From Streptomyces venezuelae (lineage in GTDB: Bacteria > Actinomycetota > Actinomycetes > Streptomycetales > Streptomycetaceae): 64,000 nucleotides of DNA. Below the pieces are notes generated by a model. The model was not told where the DNA came from, searched no databases, and worked only from the letters and a program-made list of their open reading frames with translations. This document shows, in pieces, positions 1-8,726 of this stretch. The DNA lies in contig NZ_CP029191.1 in NCBI RefSeq assembly GCF_008642335.1, positions 3,782,001 to 3,846,000 of the forward strand, written 5' to 3'. Within the stretch, counting starts at the first letter, position 1. Each line of letters opens with the position of its first letter. Position numbers and translations under genes: made by a program.

Positions 1-2597
1 CAGCGGTCGCCGACCCGGCGGCTCAGCTCCCGCAGCTCGGCCAGGTCCTCGTCGACGCCGGAGAGGTTGCCGGGCATGTCGACGGCCATGTGGGTGCGGA
101 ACATGAGGATGACGCCGAGGTCCCAGTCCTCGCCGTGACGGCGGCAGTTCTCGACCGTCCGGTTCAGCGGACCCAGCGCGTCCTCGTGGGTGCCGCCGGT
201 GAAGAAGATGGTGAACGGCCAGAGCAGCCCGGGGAAGCGCGCCGTCTCGGGCAGGGGCTGCGAGAAGGCGGCGCGCAGCCCCTCGACGAGTGTGGGGTCC
301 GCCCACTCGTCGTGGTGGGCCGGCGAGTCCGCGGGCCTGGACTCCGCGACGAGGCACACGTGCAGCAGCTTGAGCCGCATCCACGGCCAGTACAGCGGGT
401 CGTCCTCGGCTGGGAGGCCGGGCGGCGCGAGTTCCAGGACGCGGGCCATCCAGTCGGCGCCCTCCCTGCGGTAGTTGCGCAGCCACCAGAACCAGCCCGT
501 GTTCAGGGCCATGTCGATCGCGCCTGCCGCGTCACCGGTGGCGGCGGTGCGCTGCAGGGCGGCCCGGATGTTGTCGAGGTCCGTCTCCAGGCGGCTGATC
601 CACGGCAGTTGCTCCGCGGAGCGGAGCAGGGGCTCGGCGCGGGCGACGAGGTCCCGGAAGTACGCGGAGTGGCGGGTCTCGGCGGCGGCGAGCAGGTCCG
701 GGGTCTCGGCGGCGCGTTCGGTCGCGTACTCGTGGATGGTCTCCAGGAGGCGGTAGCGCATGCCGCCGCCGGGGGTCGCGGACGGCACGGCGACCACCAG
801 GGACTTGTCGACGAGGGCGCCGATGAGGTCGGTGGCGGGCGCGGTGCACACGGCCTCGGCGGCCGGGAGGTCCCAGCTGCCCGCGAAGACGGACGCCTCG
901 CGCAGCACGGCACGCTCGGCCTCGTCGAGGAGCTCCCAGGACCAGTCGACGACGGCCCGCAGGGTCTGCTGGCGGGGCAGGACCGTGCGGCTGCCGCTGG
1001 TCAGGAGGCGGAAGCGGTCGTCGAGGCGGTCGGCGATCTGGCGCGGGGTGAGCAGCCGCAGGCGGGCGGCGGCCAGTTCGATGGCGAGCGGCAGGCCGTC
1101 GAGACGGCGGCAGATCTCGGCGACGGCGTCGGCGTCCGCCGCCGGGTCGAAGCCGGGCCGCACCGCGACGGCCCGCTCGGTGAACAGGCGGTGTGCCGGG
1201 TCGGGCGGGAGCGGCTCCACGGGGCGGACCGCTTCGCCCGGCACGCCCAGGGGTTCGCGGCTGGTGGCGAGGATGGTGAGACCCGGGCAGTGCGTGAGGA
1301 GGGTCTCGGCGAGCTCGGCGGCCGCGCCGATCACGTGTTCGCAGTTGTCAAGGAGCAGGAGCAGGCTGCGTGGCGCGCAGTACTCGACGAGCAGGGCGAC
1401 CGGGTCGTCCTGCGAGGTGGTCAGTTCGCTGGTCATCAGGACGGTCTCGCGCAGGTCGAGCGCGCTGACGACAGCGCCGGGCACCGCCTCGGGGTGGTCG
1501 AGCGGGGCGAGCTCGGCCAGCCAGGCCCGCGGATGCCCGGCGGCGGCTTCCTCGGCGAGGCGGGTCTTGCCGGAGCCGCCCGGTCCGGTGAGGGTGACGA
1601 GGCGGGCCCTGCGCAAGTCTGAACGGATGGCGTCGAGTTCGGGTTCCCGGCCGACGAAAGACGTGAGGCGGGTGCGGATGTTGCCGTTCTGGTCGCTTCG
1701 CCCCACCCGTTGGGGTTCCTGCGACGGCTGTGGCTGGTGCGGTTCCAGTAGCCGCTGTTGCGATCCTGACAGCTGCTGCGGTGATCCTGGCCGCTGCTGT
1801 TGTTCCTGCGGCCGCTGTCCCTGCGACTGTTGTTCCTGCGGCCGCTGTTCCTGGCCTGCCGGTTTCTGCCGCGGCCGGTCCGGGCCCGCGAGCAGGGCGG
1901 CGTGCAGCGCGCGCAGTTCCGGGCCGGGGTCGGTGCCGAGGCCGTCGGCGAGGGCGCGGCGTGCCTCCTCGTACGCGGCGAGGGCGTCGGCTCCGCGGCC
2001 GGCGTCGCGCAGGGCGCGGATCAGCAGGGCGCGCAGTGCCTCGTCGTACGGGTGGGCGGAGGTCAGCTCGCGCAGTTCCGGTACGACCTCGGGGGCGCGG
2101 CCCAGGACGAGGTCCGCCTCGATCCGCGCGCGGACGGCCTCCGCGCGCTGTGCCTCGGGGCGAGCCGCGGTGGCGCGGTCGGGCAGGTCGGCGAGGGCGG
2201 GGCCGCGCCACAGGGCGAGCGCGTCGCGCAGGGTGCGGGCGGCCAGGGCCGGGTCGCCGCGGTCCAGCGCCGCCCTGCCCTCGCGCGCGAGGCGCTCGAA
2301 GCGGTGCAGGTCGACGTCGTCGGGGGCGACGGCGAGACGGTAGCCGCCGGGCGCGGACACGACGGCGTCCTTGCCGACGGCCCGGCGCAGGCGGCCCACC
2401 AGGGCCTGGAGGGCGGCGGGGGCGTCGGCCGGCGGATCTCCGGCCCACACCTCTTCGATGAGCGCGCCGACAGTCGCCGTGCGGTTCGCCTGGAGGGCGA
2501 GGGCGGCGAGCAGGGCACGCAGTCGCTGGCCCCCTACGGACAGAGGGGCGCCTTGGTCGTCGTACGCCTCGGTGGCGCCCAGGATTCGGTACCGCAC
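1..2597 (-). CDS. AfsR/SARP-family transcriptional regulator with NB-ARC ATPase domain (3' end beyond window)
   Basis: Transcriptional activator of the AfsR type, a class that usually switches on secondary metabolism. In 865 visible codons: an OmpR-like winged helix (about 1-95), a bacterial transcriptional activation domain (about 97-240), a glutamine-rich linker (about 248-290), then an NB-ARC ATPase beginning TRLTSFVGREPEL, with Walker A GPGGSGKT near residue 336, Walker B LLLLDNCEH near 412 and a GLPLAIELAA motif near 500. The C-terminus is helical and TPR-like and runs off the window, so the stop is not seen. The start is the GTG at 2595-2597, behind a GGGGAGAA ribosome site; the ATG 8 nt upstream is out of frame. 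The gene lies 90 nt downstream of the asparagine-synthase-like gene on the same strand, so co-transcription is possible. Domain assignment is firm; the target pathway is unknown. Confidence 0.9.
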   Translation of the reverse strand, partial: MRYRILGATEAYDDQGAPLSVGGQRLRALLAALALQANRTATVGALIEEVWAGDPPADAPAALQALVGRLRRAVGKDAVVSAPGGYRLAVAPDDVDLHRFERLAREGRAALDRGDPALAARTLRDALALWRGPALADLPDRATAARPEAQRAEAVRARIEADLVLGRAPEVVPELRELTSAHPYDEALRALLIRALRDAGRGADALAAYEEARRALADGLGTDPGPELRALHAALLAGPDRPRQKPAGQEQRPQEQQSQGQRPQEQQQRPGSPQQLSGSQQRLLEPHQPQPSQEPQRVGRSDQNGNIRTRLTSFVGREPELDAIRSDLRRARLVTLTGPGGSGKTRLAEEAAAGHPRAWLAELAPLDHPEAVPGAVVSALDLRETVLMTSELTTSQDDPVALLVEYCAPRSLLLLLDNCEHVIGAAAELAETLLTHCPGLTILATSREPLGVPGEAVRPVEPLPPDPAHRLFTERAVAVRPGFDPAADADAVAEICRRLDGLPLAIELAAARLRLLTPRQIADRLDDRFRLLTSGSRTVLPRQQTLRAVVDWSWELLDEAERAVLREASVFAGSWDLPAAEAVCTAPATDLIGALVDKSLVVAVPSATPGGGMRYRLLETIHEYATERAAETPDLLAAAETRHSAYFRDLVARAEPLLRSAEQLPWISRLETDLDNIRAALQRTAATGDAAGAIDMALNTGWFWWLRNYRREGADWMARVLELAPPGLPAEDDPLYWPWMRLKLLHVCLVAESRPADSPAHHDEWADPTLVEGLRAAFSQPLPETARFPGLLWPFTIFFTGGTHEDALGPLNRTVENCRRHGEDWDLGVILMFRTHMAVDMPGNLSGVDEDLAELRELSRRVGDR

Positions 2598-2687
2598 CTC
2601 GTCATTCTCCCCGTCCGGGTGCGCGAGGGCGCGGGCTTTCTTTCGGGGCGCGCGTCGCCGACCCGCTGTCGACCCGCTGCCTGCCTG

Positions 2688-4772
2688 CTAGCGCCCCGCT
2701 CCTAGGGCTCCCCTCTGCGGGACCACACTCCCCGTGGGAACAGCTCGTTGCCGTGCTGGAGTCCCCGTCCAGCACGTTCCTCTTCGCGACAGGAGTCGCC
2801 GCAGCCACAGCTCGGTGGAGACCAGGTCTGCCAGGCCGTCCAGCGGAAGGGGTTCCCCTTCGGCGGCCGAGCGCAGGGCCTTGCGGACCACGCGGGCCTC
2901 GACCAGGCCCGCCTGGGCGAGCAACGGGGTGTCGAAGAGGGCGATGAGGTCGTCCACCGCCATGCGGAGCCCCGTGCGGGCGGCCGCCGCGTTCGAGGCG
3001 TGGGAGGGGGCGCCCCAGCCGGCGGGCAGGTCGGCGACCCCGGCGCCTTCGAGGACGGTGCGCAGGATCGAGGCCCGCGCCCCGGGCTGTACGCGCAGCG
3101 CTTCGGGGAGAGCCCGGCAGGCACGGACGACCTGGTTGTCCAGGAAGGGCGCGTGCAGCCGTTGGAAGCGCACCTCGGCGGCCTGCTCCAGGACGCGCAG
3201 GTCCGCGGCGTGCCGGGCGAGGGCGGCCCGCGCCCGGAACTCGCCGGGCCGCTGTCCCGGGCCGCCGGGACGCATGGTGGTGTCCTGGAGGCGAACCGAT
3301 ACTTCAGCGAGGGCCTCTCCGGTCAGCCAGCGCGCGGCGGGCCCCGGCCTGCCCCACGCGAGGGCGGCGAGTGACGCCCCGACGGCTCCGCCGGGTTCGT
3401 CGAAGCGGCGCTGCAGCAGGCGCTCGGCCAGCGATTCGACGCCCGCGCGGTGCGGCGTGCGGGCGAGCTTGCGGGCGGCGCCGTACACGCGCGCGGGGAC
3501 CATCACCGAGCCGTCGGCCTTCGCCAGCGCCGCCACGGGGCGCACCATGTGGCGTCGTTTGCGGTCCATCAGGAGGTCGGCGAGGCGGGCCGGGTGGGCG
3601 TCGAGGACCTGCCGGGCGCCGTGGCCGGTGAAGTGGTCGGCGCTGCCCGACGTGAGCCGGGCGCGGTGGCGCTGGGCGGCCACCAGGACGGCGCTCGGCT
3701 CGTCCGTCAGGGGTCCGTCCAGGTCGGCGTAGGGCAGTGCGTCCTCGCCCGCCGCGACGACGACGTGGTGCAGGCGCGGGTTGGCGGCGATGGCGCCGGC
3801 CCGCTCCAGTTCGGCCTCGCGGCCGTTGACGGCCAGGTCGTTGAAGGTGACGGCGAGGAGGCGCTCCCCCGCGCCGGTGCCGTGGCCGAGCACCGTGCCG
3901 GGCATCCCGGGCAGACCGGCCGCGAGGAGTGCGAGGGTTCCGGAGGCTGGCCCTCCGGAGAGGTCGGCGCCGATGCCGGGCACCGGCATGCCGCGGGCCG
4001 CGCGCCGTTCGGCGGGCCCCATGCCGGGCACCGGGCCGGGGTCCATGTCCGTGCCGGGTACGTGGCGGGGTGCGGTCAGGCGCGCGCGTACCGCGTCGAT
4101 GAGGGCCTCGCGGACGCCGTCCACCGCGCTGTCGGGGTCGGTGGGGGCCGCGGCGACCGCGAGCGAGGCCACCGGTTCGTACCCGGCGATCTCCCGCGCG
4201 CCCGCGCGCAGGATCAGCGCGTGCCCCGGCGGTACGCGCCGCACGCCCTGGTACGGGGTCGAGTCGTGCAGCGCCTCGGGGACGTCGGGGGCGGCGAGCA
4301 GCGCCGCGAGGTGGCCGATGTCCAGGTGGGCCTCGACGAGGTCGGCGAGCGGCAGGGCGGCGGTTCCGTAGGCCGTGCCGTCGGCCCAGGGGGTGTAGAA
4401 GACGGGGCGGGCGCCCGCGAGGTCGCCGGCGACCATGACGCGGCGGCCGACCTGGACGACCGCCGTGTAGCTGCCGGACCACGCGGTCAGGTGGCGCAGG
4501 GCGCCGCCGCGGGCGGCGAGGAGGCCGACCCTGAGTTCCTCGTCGGAGGCTCCGCAGGTGCCGAGCACCGCGATGCGGGTCTGCTCGTCGGCCGTCACTG
4601 TGCGTACTTCGTCGGCCCGCCAGTCGCCGACCGCCCAGAGCGGATCCGGGTCGCCCCACAGGAGTTGGGAACCCACGGGGTGGACGGTCCTGCCGTCGTC
4701 ACCGGTGGCCCCGGCCGAGCCCACCGCCGAGGATCTCGCGGTGGTACTGCTCCACCCCACCAACCACCGCAT
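2688..4772 (-). CDS. asparagine synthetase / lasso-cyclase-like protein with degenerate PP-loop
   Basis: 694 aa. The first part (about 1-190) resembles the Ntn amidotransferase fold of asparagine synthetase B but starts MRWLVGW and has no Cys at position 2, so it should not hydrolyse glutamine, as in lasso-peptide cyclases and beta-lactam synthetase. Family-like stretches include VGDWRADEVRTVTA and VAGDLAGARPVFYTPW. The second part is the ATP-pyrophosphatase domain, whose PP-loop reads LSGGPASG (about 268-275) where active enzymes have SGGxDS. I place the start at the ATG at 4770-4772, which has GGAGG five bases upstream; an ATG at 4865 in the same frame has no ribosome site. No lasso precursor, PqqD-like binder or transglutaminase-like protease gene lies nearby. 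Substrate unknown. It could be a diverged or inactive cyclase retained as a core gene. Confidence 0.8.
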   Translation of the reverse strand: MRWLVGWSSTTARSSAVGSAGATGDDGRTVHPVGSQLLWGDPDPLWAVGDWRADEVRTVTADEQTRIAVLGTCGASDEELRVGLLAARGGALRHLTAWSGSYTAVVQVGRRVMVAGDLAGARPVFYTPWADGTAYGTAALPLADLVEAHLDIGHLAALLAAPDVPEALHDSTPYQGVRRVPPGHALILRAGAREIAGYEPVASLAVAAAPTDPDSAVDGVREALIDAVRARLTAPRHVPGTDMDPGPVPGMGPAERRAARGMPVPGIGADLSGGPASGTLALLAAGLPGMPGTVLGHGTGAGERLLAVTFNDLAVNGREAELERAGAIAANPRLHHVVVAAGEDALPYADLDGPLTDEPSAVLVAAQRHRARLTSGSADHFTGHGARQVLDAHPARLADLLMDRKRRHMVRPVAALAKADGSVMVPARVYGAARKLARTPHRAGVESLAERLLQRRFDEPGGAVGASLAALAWGRPGPAARWLTGEALAEVSVRLQDTTMRPGGPGQRPGEFRARAALARHAADLRVLEQAAEVRFQRLHAPFLDNQVVRACRALPEALRVQPGARASILRTVLEGAGVADLPAGWGAPSHASNAAAARTGLRMAVDDLIALFDTPLLAQAGLVEARVVRKALRSAAEGEPLPLDGLADLVSTELWLRRLLSRRGTCWTGTPARQRAVPTGSVVPQRGALGAGR

Positions 4773-5668
4773 CGCTGCCTCCACAGGCTGTGGACGGGCC
4801 GTCGGCCGAGCGCCGCCGGGCACGGCCGCCCAGTACACCGAAGAACTGGGGTCCCATGCTGCCACGAAGGAGGCGTGCGGGAAGGGCTACGGAACGGCTT
4901 GCGCCCCCTGGAATGCGCCCCAGGTGAGCGGTAGTTGAGAGCAGAACGGTGCCCTGCTTCTTATTGAGGCTCCGGGGAGGGCCCAAGGAGCGCTCGGGCG
5001 GCCACGCGCACCTCCTGCGCACGGCGTGTGCGAGCTTGTGCGCTCGGCGCGTTCAGCCGTCACAGGCGCACGCGTGCGCCGCACCGGGGCGCAGGCGTAC
5101 GCCGGACCCGAACGCACGCGCACATCGCGCTCGGACACATGCGCACACCGCCGCCATGGGCGTTATGCCGGTTTCTGTACACGGGTGTTTTTCGGCCAAA
5201 TCGGCCTGGCGCAGCCCCGGGAGGGAACCGTTCGAAGGCAACACACAGCCCGGGAGGCGGTGTTCGCCTCCCGGACCGGTCCGCCGCCCGCGGGGATGGA
5301 GGCGGCGGTGTCCCCCAGCCCACTGACTCCAGCGCAGCGGGCCGACCCACGCATCGCCAATGGAAGCCCTGTCGCCATGGCCGGAGAAGAGCGCACACAC
5401 GGGCGCACGGCCACACGGCGGGAGCACACATCGCCGCCGGGGCACCTACGTACGGACAACAATCCCGCCATCCGGAACTGGGCCTCTTAACGCTTGGGAG
5501 GCGGCGAACTACGCTGTGTGTGCTGTTGTTTTCGCGGAGGCATATACCTGGAGGATCGGCCAAACGCGCTTGCGGCCGACTTTCCGGCCACGCCCCCGGG
5601 GAACACGGCACGAATGCCGTGCGCGGTCCAGCCACTGCCCGGCAGCCGTCTGTGTCGAGGGGTGGCGC
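4773..5668. other. divergent intergenic region with TGCGCAC-rich palindromes
   Basis: About 900 bases separate the leftward cyclase-like gene from the rightward NsdA-like gene. I see no convincing gene here. The stretch 5000-5160 is unusually rich in TGCGCAC/GTGCGCA motifs in both orientations and contains a perfect 16-bp palindrome, GGCGCACGCGTGCGCC, at 5065-5080. Both divergent promoters should lie here, but I could not place either one with confidence. Confidence 0.5.
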
Positions 5669-7117
5669 ATGTCCAGGGAGCAACGCGGGCCGAACGAAAA
5701 GCTCGGCACCGTTCTCGCCCTCGCGGGAATCAGCAATGCGGGACTCGCGCGCCGGGTCAACGACCTCGGCGCCCAACGCGGGTTGACGCTCCGTTACGAC
5801 AAGACATCGGTCGCCCGGTGGGTGTCCAAGGGCATGGTGCCGCAGGGCGCCGCCCCGCACCTGATCGCGGCGGCCATCGGGCAGAAGCTCGGCCGCCCCG
5901 TGCCCCTGCACGAGATCGGCCTCGCGGACGCCGACCCCGCGCCGGAGGTGGGCCTCGCCTTCCCGCGCGACGTGGGGGCGGCGGTGAAGTCCGCGACCGA
6001 GTTGTACCGCCTCGACCTGGCGGGCCGGCGCGCGGGCAGCGGCGGGATCTGGCAGTCCCTGGCCGGCTCCTTCGCCGTCAGTGCCTACGCGACACCCGCA
6101 TCGCGCTGGCTGATAACCCCCGCGGACAGCTCCGTCGCCCGTGACGTCACGCGCGAGGTGTCCCGCGACACCGCGCACACCGACGACGGCGGCGCGCCGT
6201 TGAAGGTCGGCCACAGCGACGTGCTGAAGCTGCGCGAGGCGGCCGAGGACGCGCGCCGCTGGGACTCCAAGTACGGCGGCGGCGACTGGCGCTCCTCGAT
6301 GGTCCCCGAGTGCCTGCGGGTCGAGGCGGCACCGCTGCTGCTCGGCTCGTACTCCGACGAGGTCGGACGTGCCCTCTTCGGAGCCTCCGCCGAGCTGACG
6401 CGCCTCGCCGGCTGGATGGCCTTCGACACCGGCCAGCAGGAGGCCGCCCAGCGCTACTACATCCAGGCGCTGCGCCTCGCGCGCGCGGCGGCGGACGTCC
6501 CCCTCGGGGGGTACGTCCTGGCGTCCATGTCCCTCCAGGCGACCTACCGGGGCTTCGGGGACGAGGGAGTCGACCTCGCGCAGGCCGCGCTGGAACGGAA
6601 CAGGGGTCTGGCGACCGCCCGCACGATGAGCTTCTTCCGCCTTGTCGAGGCACGGGCACACGCGCGTGCCAACGACGCGCAGGCCGCGGGGGCGGCGCTG
6701 CGGGCCGCCGAGGGCTGGCTGGAGCGGGCCCGTGACGGCGACAACGACCCGTCCTGGCTCGGCTTCTACTCGTACGACCGCTTCGCCGCCGACGCCGCGG
6801 AGTGCTACCGCGACCTGAAGGCACCCCGGCAGGTGCGGCGCTTCACGGAGCAGGCGCTGTCCCGGCCCACGGAGGAATTCGTGCGCTCGCACGGCTTACG
6901 GCTCGTGGTGTCGGCCGTCGCCGAGCTGGAGTCCGGGAACCTCGACGCGGCGTGCGAGCAGGGCACGCGTGCCCTTGAGGTCGCCGGGCGGATCTCGTCC
7001 GCGAGGACCACGGAGTACGTGAAGGATCTGCTGCACCGCCTCGAGCCGTACGGGGACGAGCCGCGGGTGGTCGAGCTGCGGGAGCGGGCGCGGCCGCTGC
7101 TGGTGGCTCCGGCGTAA
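5669..7117 (+). CDS. NsdA-like developmental regulator (sporulation-associated protein)
   Basis: 482 aa. The N-terminal 70 residues look like an XRE-type helix-turn-helix region ([15 protein letters not shown], then [11 protein letters not shown]). The rest is helical and TPR-like, including [18 protein letters not shown] and [17 protein letters not shown]. This is the layout of NsdA, a Streptomyces protein that restrains antibiotic production and sporulation, and of its paralogues. The ATG at 5669 is preceded by GAGGGG at good spacing; the reading frame is open further upstream, but without a ribosome site. Codon 410 is TTA (bases 6896-6898), so full translation should need the bldA leucyl-tRNA. 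I found no other in-frame TTA in the window. Family membership is inferred from recalled sequence style; the repressor role is known for NsdA itself. Confidence 0.8.
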   Translation: MSREQRGPNEKLGTVLALAGISNAGLARRVNDLGAQRGLTLRYDKTSVARWVSKGMVPQGAAPHLIAAAIGQKLGRPVPLHEIGLADADPAPEVGLAFPRDVGAAVKSATELYRLDLAGRRAGSGGIWQSLAGSFAVSAYATPASRWLITPADSSVARDVTREVSRDTAHTDDGGAPLKVGHSDVLKLREAAEDARRWDSKYGGGDWRSSMVPECLRVEAAPLLLGSYSDEVGRALFGASAELTRLAGWMAFDTGQQEAAQRYYIQALRLARAAADVPLGGYVLASMSLQATYRGFGDEGVDLAQAALERNRGLATARTMSFFRLVEARAHARANDAQAAGAALRAAEGWLERARDGDNDPSWLGFYSYDRFAADAAECYRDLKAPRQVRRFTEQALSRPTEEFVRSHGLRLVVSAVAELESGNLDAACEQGTRALEVAGRISSARTTEYVKDLLHRLEPYGDEPRVVELRERARPLLVAPA

Positions 7118-7277
7118 GTCCGTCGCCGCCGCGGTGCCCGGTCGTGCTCGTACCGGTCGCGATCGCGGGTGAACCCACGGGTGGGCGCGGGTTAAGGGGC
7201 GGGAAGGATCCGGCGTCCGAGGTTTGGCGGCGTTGTCAGTGGCGCAGGGCAGTATCTGTGGTGGGAGGTGAGGCGCG

Positions 7278-8504
7278 GTGAAGAAGGTCGCGTACGACTG
7301 CGACGTGCTGGTGATCGGCGGGGGGATCGTCGGGCTCGCGACGGCGTATGCCCTCACGCGCACGACTCCCGGCACGCGGGTCACGGTCCTGGAGAAGGAG
7401 ACGGGCCCCGCCCGGCACCAGACGGGCCGCAACAGCGGCGTCATCCACAGCGGGATCTACTACCGCCCGGGTTCCCTCAAGGCGCGGTACGCGGTCCGTG
7501 GTGCCGCCGAGATGGTCAAGTTCTGCGCGGAGTACGGCGTCGCGCACGAGGTCACCGGCAAGCTCATCGTCGCCACCGAGCGGGACGAGCTGCCGCGCCT
7601 GCACGCGCTCGTGCAGCGCGGCAGGGAGAACGGCATTCCGGTGCGCGAGCTGGGTCCCGCGCAGATCACCGAGTACGAACCGGAGGTCCGCGGACTCGCC
7701 GCGATCCACGTGGGCACGACGGGGACATGTGACTACAGCGCGGTGGCCGCGCGCCTGGCCGACGCGTCCGGGGCGGAGATCCGGTACGGGCTGCAGGGCG
7801 AGGTCGTCCGCATCGACCGCCGGGCCGACCGGGGCGTCGCCGTCCTCACCGCCGACGGGGCCGTCGTGCGCGGCAAGGTCCTCGTGAACTGCGCGGGGCT
7901 CCACTGCGACGGGATCGCGCGGCTCACCGGGGACGACCCCGGCATGCGGATCGTGCCGTTCCGGGGGGAGTACTTCGAGCTGGCCAGGCCCGAGCTGGTG
8001 CGGGGCCTCGTCTATCCCGTGCCCGATCCGGCGTTCCCCTTCCTCGGCGTCCACCTCACGCGCGGCATCGACGGCGGCGTCCACGTGGGGCCGAACGCGG
8101 TGCCGGCGCTGGCGCGGGAGGGGTACGGGTGGTCGGTCGTCCGGCCCCGCGAGCTCGCCGGGACGATCGGCTGGCCCGGGTCCTGGCACATGGCGCGGCG
8201 GCACTGGCGGTACGGGGCGGGGGAGCTGCGGCGGTCCGCGTCCAAGTCCGCGTTCACCGAGGCGGTGCGGAGGCTGCTGCCCGCGGTTCGGGCCGATGAT
8301 CTCGTGGCTGCGCCTGCGGGGGTGCGGGCGCAGGCGGTGCTGCGGGACGGGACGTTGGTCGACGATTTCCTCATACGGGAGGGGGCGCGGGCGGTTCACG
8401 TCCTGAACGCGCCCTCGCCGGCTGCGACGGCGTCTCTGCCCATCGGCAGGGAGGTTGCCCGACGGGCGGTCTCCGCGTTGCGGGAGGCGGAGGGCGGCGG
8501 CTGA
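7278..8504 (+). CDS. lhgO: L-2-hydroxyglutarate oxidase
   Basis: 408 aa FAD-dependent enzyme that oxidises L-2-hydroxyglutarate to 2-oxoglutarate, a metabolite-repair reaction. The FAD-binding motif VLVIGGGIVGLATA occupies residues 10-23. The family signature QTGRNSGVIHSGIYY follows near residue 50, and a C-terminal VLNAPSPAATASLPIG segment completes the fold. The GTG start has a GGGAGGTGA ribosome site six bases upstream. It follows the NsdA-like gene after 160 bases and is probably transcribed separately. The main alternative would be another member of the DAO oxidoreductase family. Confidence 0.9.
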   Translation: MKKVAYDCDVLVIGGGIVGLATAYALTRTTPGTRVTVLEKETGPARHQTGRNSGVIHSGIYYRPGSLKARYAVRGAAEMVKFCAEYGVAHEVTGKLIVATERDELPRLHALVQRGRENGIPVRELGPAQITEYEPEVRGLAAIHVGTTGTCDYSAVAARLADASGAEIRYGLQGEVVRIDRRADRGVAVLTADGAVVRGKVLVNCAGLHCDGIARLTGDDPGMRIVPFRGEYFELARPELVRGLVYPVPDPAFPFLGVHLTRGIDGGVHVGPNAVPALAREGYGWSVVRPRELAGTIGWPGSWHMARRHWRYGAGELRRSASKSAFTEAVRRLLPAVRADDLVAAPAGVRAQAVLRDGTLVDDFLIREGARAVHVLNAPSPAATASLPIGREVARRAVSALREAEGGG

Positions 8505-8524
8505 GGCCGACCGCCGGTCGTAGT

Positions 8525-8690
8525 TCGGCTGCGGGTCCGTCCCGGCCGGTCGCGCAGTTCCCCGCGCCCCTGAGGTAGTCCGCCTCACGCCCGACGCCCA
8601 GCCCCCGACCCACCGGGCCCTGCTCGGCTGCCGGTCCGTCCCGGCCGATCGCGCAGTCCCCCGCGCCCCTGGGGCAGTCCCGGTCACGCC
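8525..8690. repeat. two 67-bp direct copies of a Streptomyces intergenic repeat
   Basis: Two near-identical units, 8525-8591 and 8624-8690, lie 99 bases apart. Each contains TCCGTCCCGGCC followed by TCGCGCAGT and a CCCCGCGCCCCT block. The same core (GTTCCCCGCGCCCCT) appears as the arms of the inverted repeat at 44270-44399. This is a dispersed, REP-like sequence lying between lhgO and trmB. No gene is seen in the gap. Confidence 0.7.
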
Positions 8691-8726
8691 CCGCGCTCTG
8701 CGGGCAGCGCGTAAAATTGGGGCACT

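Noticed and set aside
90..1622. Long plus-strand reading frame (510 codons)
   Set aside because: Antisense shadow of the AfsR-like gene. Its composition (Gly/Arg/Ala-rich, no motif) is typical of the third-position G+C frame effect.
4699..4859. Short minus-strand frame starting MGPQFFGVLGG as a lasso precursor candidate
   Set aside because: It overlaps the cyclase-like gene start, has no ribosome site and lacks the conserved leader motif or the threonine before the core.
5060..6892. 610-codon minus-strand frame
   Set aside because: Antisense to the NsdA-like gene, with no ribosome site or domain.
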